This document shows, in pieces, positions 12,685 through 21,812 of a stretch of 64,000 nt of DNA (position 1 is its first letter; each line of letters starts with the position of its first letter). Below the pieces are notes generated by a model. That model was not told the DNA's origin. It was given only the letters and a program-made list of their open reading frames with translations, and searched no databases. The stretch is from contig LSRX01000174.1 of NCBI GenBank assembly GCA_001939145.1, positions 367,743 to 431,742 on the forward strand, in the 5' to 3' direction. Origin of the DNA: Symbiodinium microadriaticum (lineage: Eukaryota > Sar > Dinophyceae > Suessiales > Symbiodiniaceae). The position numbers and the translations under genes were made by a program.

Positions 12685-13421
12685 ATGGGTTGCTTATCCT
12701 GCAAGCTGCCTTACAAGCAAGAGGCTTCTTCCAAGTTTGAGGTGATGGTGCCACTGAAAGGACGCAGCGGGTCCAAGCCAGTGAAAGAGGAACAGGAGAA
12801 TCAGGTTGGACAAATCGGACAACATGAGCTTGAGATTTTGTGCTATCCATGACCATTTGAGATGCCTTTTGCAAGACGGCTGCGCTATAGCACACTGTTG
12901 AGACCTCTGCCGCAGCATTGCAGCCTGCACCTCACTTGCACGCTTTTATGACAGACTTGTTTTGTACAGTGGTGGATAAATCACCAGTACAGCATGGAGA
13001 GTACCGGAGGCTAGCTTCCGGACCGGAGGCTAGCTTCTGCTTTCGCTTGCACCCTACACAGAGAGGCTCTTCACCTCAATTCTTCTCCAGAGGAGCACAC
13101 TATAGAGCACGCAGCTGCCCACTCATGGAGTTTCCGGCAAGCGCAACAAGCAACTGCCACGGTTGCTGCAGTCCGCCCCCTGCATCCTGTGAGAGTTTCT
13201 CAAGCGAAGGTTTGGGGAAACTCGTATACGGTTGCTGCAGTACGTGTGCAGCAACCTTTTTAGGCCGGCAGTTGGCGGCTGAAGTGCCCGAGTTGAGTAC
13301 TTGGAGCTGTGGCGTTGCCTGGATAGCCTTGGCTCGCACAGGGTTATTGCCAAATCTGGGCTTTCTCGTCGTCATCGTCAGCATCGTCGATAAATGTAGC
13401 ATGCCAACTTCAGAAGCATAG
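12685..13421 (+). CDS. Three-exon candidate for a small acylated membrane protein
   Basis: Exon 12685-12804 starts at an ATG and reads MGCLSCKLPYKQEASSKF with a Lys/Glu-rich tail, ending CAG|GTTGGA. Met-Gly-Cys is the classic N-myristoylation plus palmitoylation start, so attachment to a membrane is a fair inference. Exon 13093-13209 (39 codons, Ala/Gln-rich, AGAG| to AAG|GTTTGG) and exon 13272-13421 (stop TAG) continue in phase 0. The last holds a hydrophobic stretch (ARTGLLPNLGFLVVIVSIV) that could be a membrane helix. Introns would be 288 and 62 nt. A longer alternative frame 12918-13421 overlaps. A CCCTAAA tract follows the stop. Confidence 0.4.
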
Positions 13422-13615
13422 TGTCAGCAGTAGTTTAAACCGTAAGCCCTAAACCCTAAACTCTAAACCCTCAACCGTTCCAGTGGTTGAACTATAGCAG
13501 GAAGTTCAGTCGAGTCTATCATAGCTTCTAGATCTCAGCTAGGCACCGGCTTGGGAAATCTTTTAAGCTTCCGTGATTGTAGCACTATTGTTATGAACAA
13601 TCATCGTGAAGATAA

Positions 13616-13692
13616 TAATGCTGCTGCTGCTGCTGCTGCTGCTGCTACTACTACTACTACTACTACTCCTACTCCTACTCCTACTCCTACTC

Positions 13693-13754
<62 letters not shown>

Positions 13755-13830
13755 GCTACTCCTACTACTACTACTCCTACTCCTACTCCTACTCCTACTC
13801 CTACTGCTACTGCTACTGCTACTGCTACTG

Positions 13831-13880
<50 letters not shown>

Positions 13881-14088
13881 GCTACTCCTACTACTACTAC
13901 TCCTACTCCTACTCCTACTCCTACTCCTACTCCTACTCCTACTCCTACTGCTACTGCTACTGCTACTGCTACTGCTACTGCTACTGCTACTGCTACTGCT
14001 ACTGCTACTGCTACTACTGCTACTGCTACTGCTACTGCTGCTACTGCTACTGCTACTGCTACTGCTACTGCTACCACTACTACTAATA
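13616..14088 (+). repeat. Higher-order trinucleotide array
   Basis: Blocks of (GCT), (ACT), (CCTACT) and (GCTACT). The order ACT-GCTACTCCT-(CCTACT)n-(GCTACT)n occurs twice (from about 13690 and 13825), so the array itself contains a duplicated segment. Confidence 0.93.
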
Positions 14089-14202
14089 GAATCCAGAATC
14101 ACAATAGTGACAATAACAAAAATATCAATTCTAACAATCTCCAAAAACAGCAACAACAATGACAGTAATCATCATCTTTGTCATAGTTACAATGATGTTA
14201 GC

Positions 14203-14445
14203 GAGACCCGGTTCACCGTGCCGCTTGTCCAGAAGCTTCAACAGTTCGCGGTATGGTTCCAATACGGAAAGCAGTCTACAACCCTATCTCACAGCTATAC
14301 CCAGAGGTACACACACACACACAACAAGTCGGGCTCGTTCCTCTTTGAACAGATTTCAGATGGGTTTTGCTTTTATGACTCGTTGACAGACCTCTCCGAC
14401 AAGAAGCCTTACCATCTATGCAAGCTTGTCACGGCTCTGCTGTAG
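14203..14445 (+). CDS. Coding-like tail of a frame leaving the trinucleotide array
   Basis: After the poly-Leu decoding of the CTA/CTG array, this frame becomes ordinary protein: TRFTVPLVQKLQQFAVWF, then a short CA repeat decoded as THTHN, then FLFEQISDGFCFYDSL to a TAG stop. The non-repetitive portion is about 75 codons. The upstream poly-Leu portion is not credible as part of it. No family recognised. Confidence 0.3.
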   Translation, partial: ETRFTVPLVQKLQQFAVWFQYGKQSTTLSHSYTQRYTHTHNKSGSFLFEQISDGFCFYDSLTDLSDKKPYHLCKLVTALL

Positions 14446-14564
14446 CCAACGTCCCTAACAGATGATGCTTAATGATAAGGCCCTTGAGCTTAAACACAAT
14501 CGAGGAGGAACCGCATTAGAAGACTTCCATTCCTTTGTAACCCAACAGCAGTTGCTAGCTATAG

Positions 14565-14683
14565 CTTGAGTCCGCACTCGCACAAAGATCTCTTGCGTCA
14601 GATGCCGATGCATCCCAACGCCGACGTGAAGACCTCAACGAAGCATTTGAAGCGAGTCACCGAGCGCTGCAGAGGCCCAAAGG
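14565..14683 (+). CDS. Exon candidate (RRREDLNEAFEASHRALQ)
   Basis: Starts after GCTATAG, about 39 open codons, helical and charged (SDADASQRRREDLNEAF). Ends before a half copy of the AAGGAACTACTTAGGG hairpin element. Donor uncertain (AAAGG|GTTGCT). Confidence 0.3.
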
Positions 14684-14698
14684 GTTGCTTAAACCATA

Positions 14699-14727
14699 AA
14701 AAGGAACTACTTAGGGCCTATGGGTAG
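14699..14727. mobile_element. Hairpin element F, half copy
   Basis: AAAAAGGAACTACTTAGGGC matches the right arm at 21236-21256; no left arm seen. Confidence 0.5.
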
Positions 14728-15526
14728 GCTTTAAAAAATTAATTCCTCAAGTTTCGGTGCGAGGAGTTGGGTTTCGAGGTTCCACGAAGCCCACAACCAC
14801 GATCTCGAGCACGATCATCCGATCATCAGCAGCACCACAAGCAGGACCACCACGACAAATTATGCTCTCTGGTTGCATTGGTTACTGGTCAACGTGAATG
14901 TCAACTCGTTTGCTGAGCAGTGTATTTGGTGGTTCGGTGGTTCCATGGTCAAGATAACTTCTGACACACTTCGTCTCATGAGGAGGGCTGTTTATTGCAA
15001 TTGACTTGCAATCAACAGTTGTTTGTAATGTTACAGGATCCTGAGTCCTATCGTTAAGCAGCAGCCACACATGATCAGTGTTCGCCATGTCCCTCAGCCC
15101 TCACCCATCATGGGCACCACTAACGTTCACGTGCCACGCTGTTCTCTCCCTCCCTCTCTGCACATCTGCGCCCTGCTGGAGCCCTGACTAGCAGCAGTTG
15201 TCCAGGGCTCCCTGGGAGATTTGTGCAGTTTTGAAACCCTGAGACGTGGCTGTATAAGATAGAATGGCTCTGGCGTCATGTGGGATACGGATACTGTGAA
15301 GCCAGTGGTGGCAGGCAAGATGCGTAGCTCAACAATGAAAGCTCGAGCAAAGCACATGTCCTGAGAGCTCGAAATAATGCAAGAAGCTGGGTTTAGGGTT
15401 TAGGGTTTAGGGTTTAGGGCCTAAGCCGCAAGCGCTGAATTGTCGGTGGCAGGCTGACGGCGGAGCTCTTCTTGGGTGTTCAAGTGGATCACTTGACAGG
15501 CGCGGGGGCTGATCCGAGATGCAGCC

Positions 15527-15736
15527 ATGACAGCTCTGGCTATAGATCACGGTTTGCACGAAGGACGACGGCTATCAAAACTGGCTTGTGTTGTTTTGCC
15601 ACTAGTTCAACTACGCATAGTTGTTGCTCGTGTGCGATCAAAAAAGATATCATCGCAAGGCTGGCGAGAACAGCTGTCGCGAAACTCCCATTCCACAGGT
15701 TGTTTATCCGAATCGCGGCACTCCTACAATCCCTAA
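15527..15736 (+). CDS. Small ORF, 69 aa, with a hydrophobic centre
   Basis: ATG-started frame with an aliphatic core (LACVVLPLVQLRIVVARV) followed by basic and Ser-rich residues, stopping inside the start of a CCCTAAA tract. An overlapping frame from 15453 (after GGTGGCAG) is also open and begins LTAELFLGVQVDHL. I cannot decide between them. Confidence 0.27.
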   Translation: MTALAIDHGLHEGRRLSKLACVVLPLVQLRIVVARVRSKKISSQGWREQLSRNSHSTGCLSESRHSYNP

Positions 15737-16229
15737 ACCCTAAGCCCTAAACCCTAAACCCTAAACCCTAAGCCCTTGCCCCAACTTGTAGGAGCCCTTC
15801 AAGCCATGGGGCACAGCTCCTCTAGAGCCTAGAAGCCGAGGGCGCAGCTTGCGCCTCAGCCCTTCGTCTGCCCAACTTGAGCCTCTCGGCATAATATATA
15901 GGGGTCTTAATAATTAGAGTGGGTTTTGGGGGCAAATAAAAAAAATTACAAAAGGAACACCCGGCACTAGTAATCATTATAGGCTTCTATATTAATGGCT
16001 TTTCGACTTTCAAGCTTCCAAGGAGTGGATCCCAGGGCCCCCATGGCCCATGGGTTTGCCCACCCAAAATCTGGTCCCCCTGAACCCGAATCGAAGTTGT
16101 GTGTCTGGTGGTGTACGGCTTCGTGCTGGTAACGTATGAGATGGAAAATGTGCGAGGGCTGGACTCCTACGGACCTACTGACGAAAACCCTAAACCCTAA
16201 ACCCTAAACCGTAGGAGGCTTGCAGGCAG

Positions 16230-16299
16230 GTTGGTGCCCCATTCGTCCGGGGCCAAGGATGCCAAGCGCGGTCGGTCGCGAATCGCTCCTTGTACACAG
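16230..16299 (+). CDS. Exon candidate, basic (GAKDAKRGRSRIAPCTQ)
   Basis: 70-base island bounded by GGCAG|G and CAG|GTTGTG, with 23 codons open only in this reading. It sits exactly between a CCCTAAA tract (16185-16213) and a TTTAGGG stretch (16311-16332). Unknown product. Confidence 0.36.
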
Positions 16300-16465
16300 G
16301 TTGTGTATTAATGGTTTAGGGTTTGGGGTTATTACCCAACTCGATCCATCCACAGAGATTGAATCAAAACGGCTCTTTCAACCGGCTAAGCTCTCTTGCA
16401 ACATCCGAAATTCAAAGCGACTTCATATAGAATCCTCAATGTAATGCTTACGGCAACCCTAGTAG

Positions 16466-16633
16466 AAGCCTGCCACCATCCTGAAGCCGTTGTCGAGGGA
16501 TCTGCGGGCCGAGCATCGTGATGCCTTTCATCGCAGGCTGCTCTTCCAAGCCTCCAGCAATCGGGGGGGGAGGCTCTTAGCAGCATTTAGGTCCTTAGGG
16601 TTCCTGAGGTCATATCTTGGTATTACAACATAA
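16466..16633 (+). CDS. Exon candidate (LSRDLRAEHRDAFHRRLL)
   Basis: After CCTAGTAG the frame stays open 55 codons to TAA, with an Arg/Leu-rich helical-looking start. A donor at TTTAG|GTCCTT (about 16592) would shorten it. An 8-G run inside is a likely frameshift hotspot. Confidence 0.3.
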   Translation, partial: KPATILKPLSRDLRAEHRDAFHRRLLFQASSNRGGRLLAAFRSLGFLRSYLGITT

Positions 16634-16909
16634 TCACCTCAAAACCCTGTTCTTTCTGCTCCTTACCGCTCCTATGTTAGATTTGTAGGTTGTAGGGGCA
16701 CTCATGCAAGATGTGACACCGAGGTCTTGCTACACTCAGATCTCACTTCATGCCCCTAAACCCTAAACCCTAGCCCCCTAAACCCCGAACCCTAAACCCT
16801 AAACCCTAAACCCCAACTTCTACAGGGACCTTTGCAAGCAACAGAACGGACCTTCAGCCCGAAGATTCCCAAAACCCTTGAAGCCCTAAGCCTAAGCCTA
16901 AACCCTAGT

Positions 16910-17008
16910 GTTGATGAGATAAATCCTTCATCACCAGGACCCTAACCTATGGGGAATTCTGGTGTATTCCTTTTTTTTTATGGGTAATGCAGGATTTTTG
17001 TCATCAAC
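16910..17008. mobile_element. Hairpin element H, copy 1 (GTTGATGA ends)
   Basis: GTTGATGAGATAAATCCTTC pairs with GCAGGATTTTTGTCATCAAC. The interior ACCCTAACCTATGG ... GGTGTATTCC is shared with the copy at 51899. Confidence 0.7.
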
Positions 17009-17070
17009 CCTATCAGCCCCATGAGCCCGAAACCCGGAGCCTGAATTGCCACACATGCATTGCGGTAAAG

Positions 17071-17828
17071 GGCCTTCGGGGTTTCAAAGTGTGGCCTCTG
17101 TGCGTTGCCAGAGAGCACTTCTAGTTGTCAGAATGTCCGGAGGGCGTTGGACAGTTTGGGGTTTTGCCTGAAGATGCAAGGCCAAGTCGCTAGCATGCAG
17201 TCTCATCGATCCTGTAGCCTCTCTGCCACTGCCTATGGGCCTCGTAAGTGCAGCAATTCGGGACCACTAAACCCTGAACTATTGAGGTTTCTGGTTTTGC
17301 ATTCAGAGTTTTGCAAGCTCTGGTGCAAAGATTAGTGCCAACATCGTGACTGAGGCAGAACTTGAAGCGCAGGCTGTACTGTAATGTAGGGGCCGTACTT
17401 GATGGGCTGCTTGATTATCTAATTATAGTAACCCTAAGGAGTAGTAGAATTTGTATTTAGGCTTCTATATCAGCCCGAAATCCCGCAGCACAAGTTTTGC
17501 TAGCCCACCGAGGCTTCTGAAAATTGCCACGGCCTGTGCCTTTGACAACATGGCCTTGATCGCACAACAGCGGAGTGCGCAGCAGGTGCGGGTAAAGCGG
17601 ATCTTCAAGCGTTGTCAGGTTTCTCGCTTCCGGTTTTTCGCGTAAATCAGCATGCCGCTGGGGGGTCTCGCCACCAGTGTTTCCCAATTGCCGTGGATCA
17701 CTCCTTCTGGAGGCGTTGGCTGTTTCACATCCGGACTTCAGTGTGACGGTTTCGGAGCACCCGAGGCTTCTTGGAAATCCGGGGCCAGGAGGTTTAGTTT
17801 GGAGGGCTCGAGGTGCAGTGAAAAAGAC
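17071..17828 (+). CDS. Four-exon candidate gene fragment
   Basis: 17071-17243 (57 codons, includes SCQNVRRALDSLGFCLKM, donor GTAAGT), 17307-17380 (SFASSGAKISANIVTEAELE, acceptor TTTTGCATTCAG, donor GTAATG), 17474-17585 (RLLKIATACAFDNMALIAQQ, TATATCAG| to CAGCAG|GTGCGG) and 17651-17828 (59 codons, includes GGVGCFTSGLQCDGFGAPEA, ending GAC|GTCATT). The 17380/17474 junction is in phase. The 17243/17307 and 17585/17651 junctions are not, so an exon or border is missing there. Cys/Ser/Gly-rich, perhaps extracellular; family unknown. Intron lengths would be 63-93 nt. Confidence 0.4.
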
Positions 17829-18005
17829 GTCATTTTGATGAATACAGTTACGATAATTATTATGATTGTTATTTGTATTGTTATTGCTACTACTATGATT
17901 ACTGTTATAACTGTTACAAGGGCTCGGCAAGACAACTAAGATATCAGCAACAGGCAAGTAAGATACCTTTTGAGCGGGTTTGTGAAAAGAAACACTAAAA
18001 CCAGA

Positions 18006-18260
18006 TATCATTACCATCATCACATCATCCTGTCATCATGCCATCAGTCATCATCGGACAACATACACATCTACCAGAATCACATCATCATATCATCAGA
18101 CAACCACCAATATCACTACCACCATCATCATCACCACCATCATCAAACAACATCAACATCATATCTTCAGATCAGTTGGTCACCACATCATCACCACCAT
18201 TGTCGTCATCATAGTCATCAACATCATGATGGTATCATATCCCTGTCACACCATCAACAC
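18006..18260 (+). repeat. CAT/ATC trinucleotide region
   Basis: Interrupted CAT/CAC/ATC triplets, decoding as His-rich strings. Confidence 0.85.
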
Positions 18261-18721
18261 CATATCACATCAATCGTATAATCTACATTTAGGATGTTAA
18301 AGGTTCAGGTTCTGAGCATACTTATAAAATAAGTAGTACTGTTTCTGCTGTTAGTAATACTGTTTTTCTTATTCTTCTTATTACTATTTCATGCGATTGA
18401 TAGCATAACCGTAGTTTTAGTCGTCGCCGTCGTCGCCGAAGCAGCAGCGACCACCAGTCACTAGTTAATTACTAGTTAGTAGACGGTGAGTCTCAGGGAA
18501 CACGGGACCCTAAGTGGTGTATGAAACCTCTAAACCCTACCCTAAACCCCTACACTCTAAACCCAGAACCCTATACCCTGAACCGCAAGCCCCTAATCCT
18601 TAAGCCCCTTCTATACCCTAAAACCCTAAGCCCCTGCACCCTAAACCCCTACACACTAATTTAGGGGTGTAGGGCAATCCAACCTGTATAGTAGGAACCT
18701 AAACCCAACCTGGGTATGCAG

Positions 18722-18773
18722 GCCGTGCAAGGTCTAGACCTGAAGCCGTACATAAGACGATGCCTGACAGGGG
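18722..18773 (+). CDS. Exon candidate (AVQGLDLKPYIRRCLTG)
   Basis: Phase-0 start after GTATGCAG, end at GG|GTTTGT; 17 codons, between CCCTAAA tracts on the left and a TTTAGG stretch on the right. Short, so chance is possible. Confidence 0.25.
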
Positions 18774-19096
18774 GTTTGTGGGCTTCAGGGTTTAGGATCT
18801 GATAGGTGGGAGAAACCTATCAACCCTACCAAAGTCTTAAACTGGGTGGGTGGGTTGGGAGATGTCCGTGAACCTTGGCGCACACCACACCAAACGTCTT
18901 GAGTGGTGGTGCGTGCGAGGAACGTTTCACACGCCTATATACCCTAAACGGCCCTAAACCTTATGCCCCTGCACCCTAAACCCAGAACGGTATACCCTAA
19001 ACCCCCCTAAACTCAGATCCCCATACCCTCAACCGTATAAGCTCCCAGTGTTCTATGAAACACCACCCTAAACCCTAACTTTAACCCTTATAAGCT

Positions 19097-19183
19097 TTGC
19101 GAAGCCGCGAGGGTACGCGGAAGGCGCAGTGGCGCACCTCCGAGGACTTCCGGCAGCTCGGAAGTCTCTGGAGTCTTCTAGAT
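19097..19183 (+). CDS. Exon candidate (KAQWRTSEDFRQLGSLWS)
   Basis: Open GC-rich island after a CCCTAAA tract and before GAT|GTTTGT and a TA microsatellite. 29 codons. Start border unclear (ATAAG or GCGAAG). Confidence 0.28.
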
Positions 19184-19231
19184 GTTTGTTCTTTTGTTGC
19201 AGGTTGTAAAGGGCAATATAGGGTTAAAGTT

Positions 19232-19304
19232 ATATATATATATATACATTGTATACATATATATATATATATATATATACATTATATATATATATATATA
19301 TATA
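19232..19304 (+). repeat. TA microsatellite, two blocks
   Basis: TA runs separated by CATTG/CATT; lies between an exon candidate and a TTTAGGG tract. Confidence 0.9.
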
Positions 19305-19427
19305 GAGGGGGGGTTTGCGGGTTCATAGGCTTAGGGTTCTATAGGGTTTTGAGTTTTAGACCATCTCCGAGGCTCAAGGTTTCGGTTTCAGGGCTTGGGT
19401 TCAAATGGGTTTGAGGTTTCAACGGGT

Positions 19428-19487
19428 TGCTGATGGGCAAGAGCCCAAGGGTCCAAAGAAACCCCATAATCAGGTTCTTATGGGTTT
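19428..19487 (-). repeat. Dispersed repeat J, copy 1
   Basis: Reverse complement of a block at 23269-23324: both contain ATAAGAA(C/T)CTGATTA and TCTTTGGACCCT ... TCTTGCCCATCA. About 58 bp, roughly 85 percent alike by eye. Confidence 0.6.
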
Positions 19488-20089
19488 GGGTTAGGGTTTT
19501 GGGTTTTGAGCCCGTCCTACTTCCCCCAAATAGTCAGTCCAAAGACCCAAGTCCGAGCCTGGGTACGCCGTTTGAAGCTTCAGTTTAGGGTTTATAGGGT
19601 GCAGGGTTTAGGTTTAGGGTTTAGGGGTTTAGGGTTTATAAGGTCTACAGGGTTTAGGTTTAAAGGCTTAGGCCGGATGACATCGCTACGATTACGCAAG
19701 GCTTTAGTTGGCACTCTTTCTCCGGCGTTTCTCCCATGAAAGTCCGATCCAGATGGGTCTTGCGCTGCAAGCCCCTGAACACGAAGAACTCGAGCTAAAT
19801 CCATCTAAGTCCTGAATGCCTCAGGTTTATACAAGGCTTTATACAGCTTTTGCTGAAAGCCGAAGATGCCCCAAAAAGTCCCAGACCCTCAAGAGCCTTC
19901 CGCGCCGGTACCTTGCAGCTGTCATGGTTTTCTATCGGCCCCGAGCAAAAGTCTCCAAAACCCTACGCCGATTGCCGAAGCTTAGGGAGAGGATCCCCGA
20001 AGCCGTACGAACTCCGTGAGTTCGTAGTGCTGTATGTAAGCTGTGCCCAGGGTCTTCGAAAAGCTCCCAGTCCCTTGTTGTGCTTACAG

Positions 20090-20281
20090 TGAAACTGGTG
20101 GAGAGCTCCAGGCAAGAAGCTCGTGCTAAGGAAATTCTTCAAAGGCGGATGGTCTGAAATTCCGGGTCGGGATGACGGCTTGTTTCAAAGCCCAGGGCGT
20201 CAGAGCTTAGGGACTTCATCAGCTGTAGGTTTTGGAGTGTCAGGCGCTGGGAGCAGTTCAGATGACCCTTGTTTAATATGA
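20090..20281 (+). CDS. Exon candidate with two competing frames
   Basis: Reading 1: 20090-20151 after TGCTTACAG, SSRQEARAKEILQRRM, donor ATG|GTCTGA. Reading 2: from 20112 after CTCCAG|G, open to 20281, with KKLVLRKFFKGGWSEIPGRD then a Ser/Gly-rich tail. Both look protein-like; only one can be right. A good minus-strand frame (ELKDDPKKEHVEAFLSSL, plus coordinates about 20507-20640) lies just downstream. Confidence 0.25.
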
Positions 20282-21160
20282 GGGGCCACAGTTGCGACGA
20301 TGGGCATGTTGATGGTGATGTCATGATGGTGCTGCGGGTGGTGGGTTATCGTGGTCTCTATTGCGGCGCTGATGGTTTTGTTATGTTCTGTTCGCACAAT
20401 TATGTTTGCAGGTATCTGTGCATGAACGTGGCATGTTCAAGAGGGTATGCCGGACGAACTAGGCAGAGCTTGCTGTGAAAACCTGGTGTCCTCCTAAGCC
20501 AGAACCCCCGTAGGCGCGAAGCTTTCAACCGAGTTCGGCATATCGGATCCCACAAGCTTGAAAGGAAGGCTTCAACATGTTCTTTCTTCGGGTCGTCCTT
20601 AAGCTCGTTGGTTGAGAGTTGAGGCTTCGGGGAGCTCAAAGCTTTTCATTCGAAGGCTGTCGGACTTGGGATGGCTGATTAGTGTTTCGGGTAGCAGCTG
20701 CTTGAGGCGGCGTTTCAAGCCCCATCGAACCGGTAGACTTTTAAATCTTGTGGAGAATCCCATAAGGTCATCGCCCTGAGTAAAAACAAACTCAGCTCCT
20801 ACCACGGTCCTGAGAAGGGTAGTTCAAGGCCTCAACACCTGATTCCAAAAACTCTACATTCTCTCATCACGTCGTCTGCACCTGAGCAGTCTCGCAGCAC
20901 CGAAGGCACCAAGCACTGCAACATTGAGAAGCAATATGTTTTTTTCAGTGTATCTTGCTGCCCCCCACCCCACACGCACGCGCACAGAGAGAGAGCGAGA
21001 GAGAGAGAGAGAGAGCTACGGTTCTGGATGTTGATCTATCGTAAACCCGTAAAACCCTAAAACCCTCAACCCCCGGCCCTCCGCCCCCCAAAAGATAAAG
21101 ACCCTCAACCACCAACCTTATCCCTCTAGGTTTGAACGCCCAAACTCTTGAGCCCAGTAT

Positions 21161-21267
21161 GCCAGTATCCATAGGCCCCTAAGTTGTTCCTTCTTGGGAT
21201 TACCTTATAGGATTCTAAATATAAGCCACAAAAAAAGGAACTACTTAGGGGCCTATGGGTATCTGCC
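21161..21267. mobile_element. Hairpin element F, copy 1
   Basis: ATAGGCCCCTAAGTTGTTCC pairs with AAGGAACTACTTAGGGGCC; GCCAG/CTGGC extends the arms. 107 bp. Confidence 0.68.
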
Positions 21268-21342
21268 AGGAGAGGGAGACTGGCAGCCAACCATGCGCAG
21301 GATGTTTCTTCAGGGCCCGAGCCCCTTTTTTGGTGCTTGCCA

Positions 21343-21412
21343 ACCCTAAACCCTAAACCCTAAAACCCTAAACCCTAAACCCTAAAACCCTAAAACCCTA
21401 AACCCTAAACCT
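21343..21412 (+). repeat. Telomere-like CCCTAAA tract
   Basis: Ten units alternating CCCTAAA and CCCTAAAA with almost no other change. Confidence 0.9.
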
Positions 21413-21812
21413 ATAGGAGTTTGGGGTTTCTACAGGTCCGCAGGATCCTCGTAAAGGGGTCTGGGGTTGGCGGCTTAGCTTTTGGGGTGGTAGGGCTTAA
21501 GTTTAGGAGCTTCAAGAACCTTATACGGCTTTTAAATGCGGCTTTGTTGGGCCATTTTGTATAATTAATACAGAGCAGGTTGCTGGGTTCGGGGTTGAGA
21601 GGTCTAGACGGTATAGGGTTTTGGGTTTGCCTAATCCAAAGATGCAGTGCGAGTTCTTTCATGTAGGTCAAGCTTTCGGGTCAGGTTCTGGCACGCAATT
21701 GGGATACTTTGCTGGTGAATCTCAGTGTCATTGTTATTGAAGTCATTGTCGGCATGTCCCTAAACCCTAAACCCTAAACCGTGAACCCTAACCATTGCGA
21801 AGGGATGTCCAG

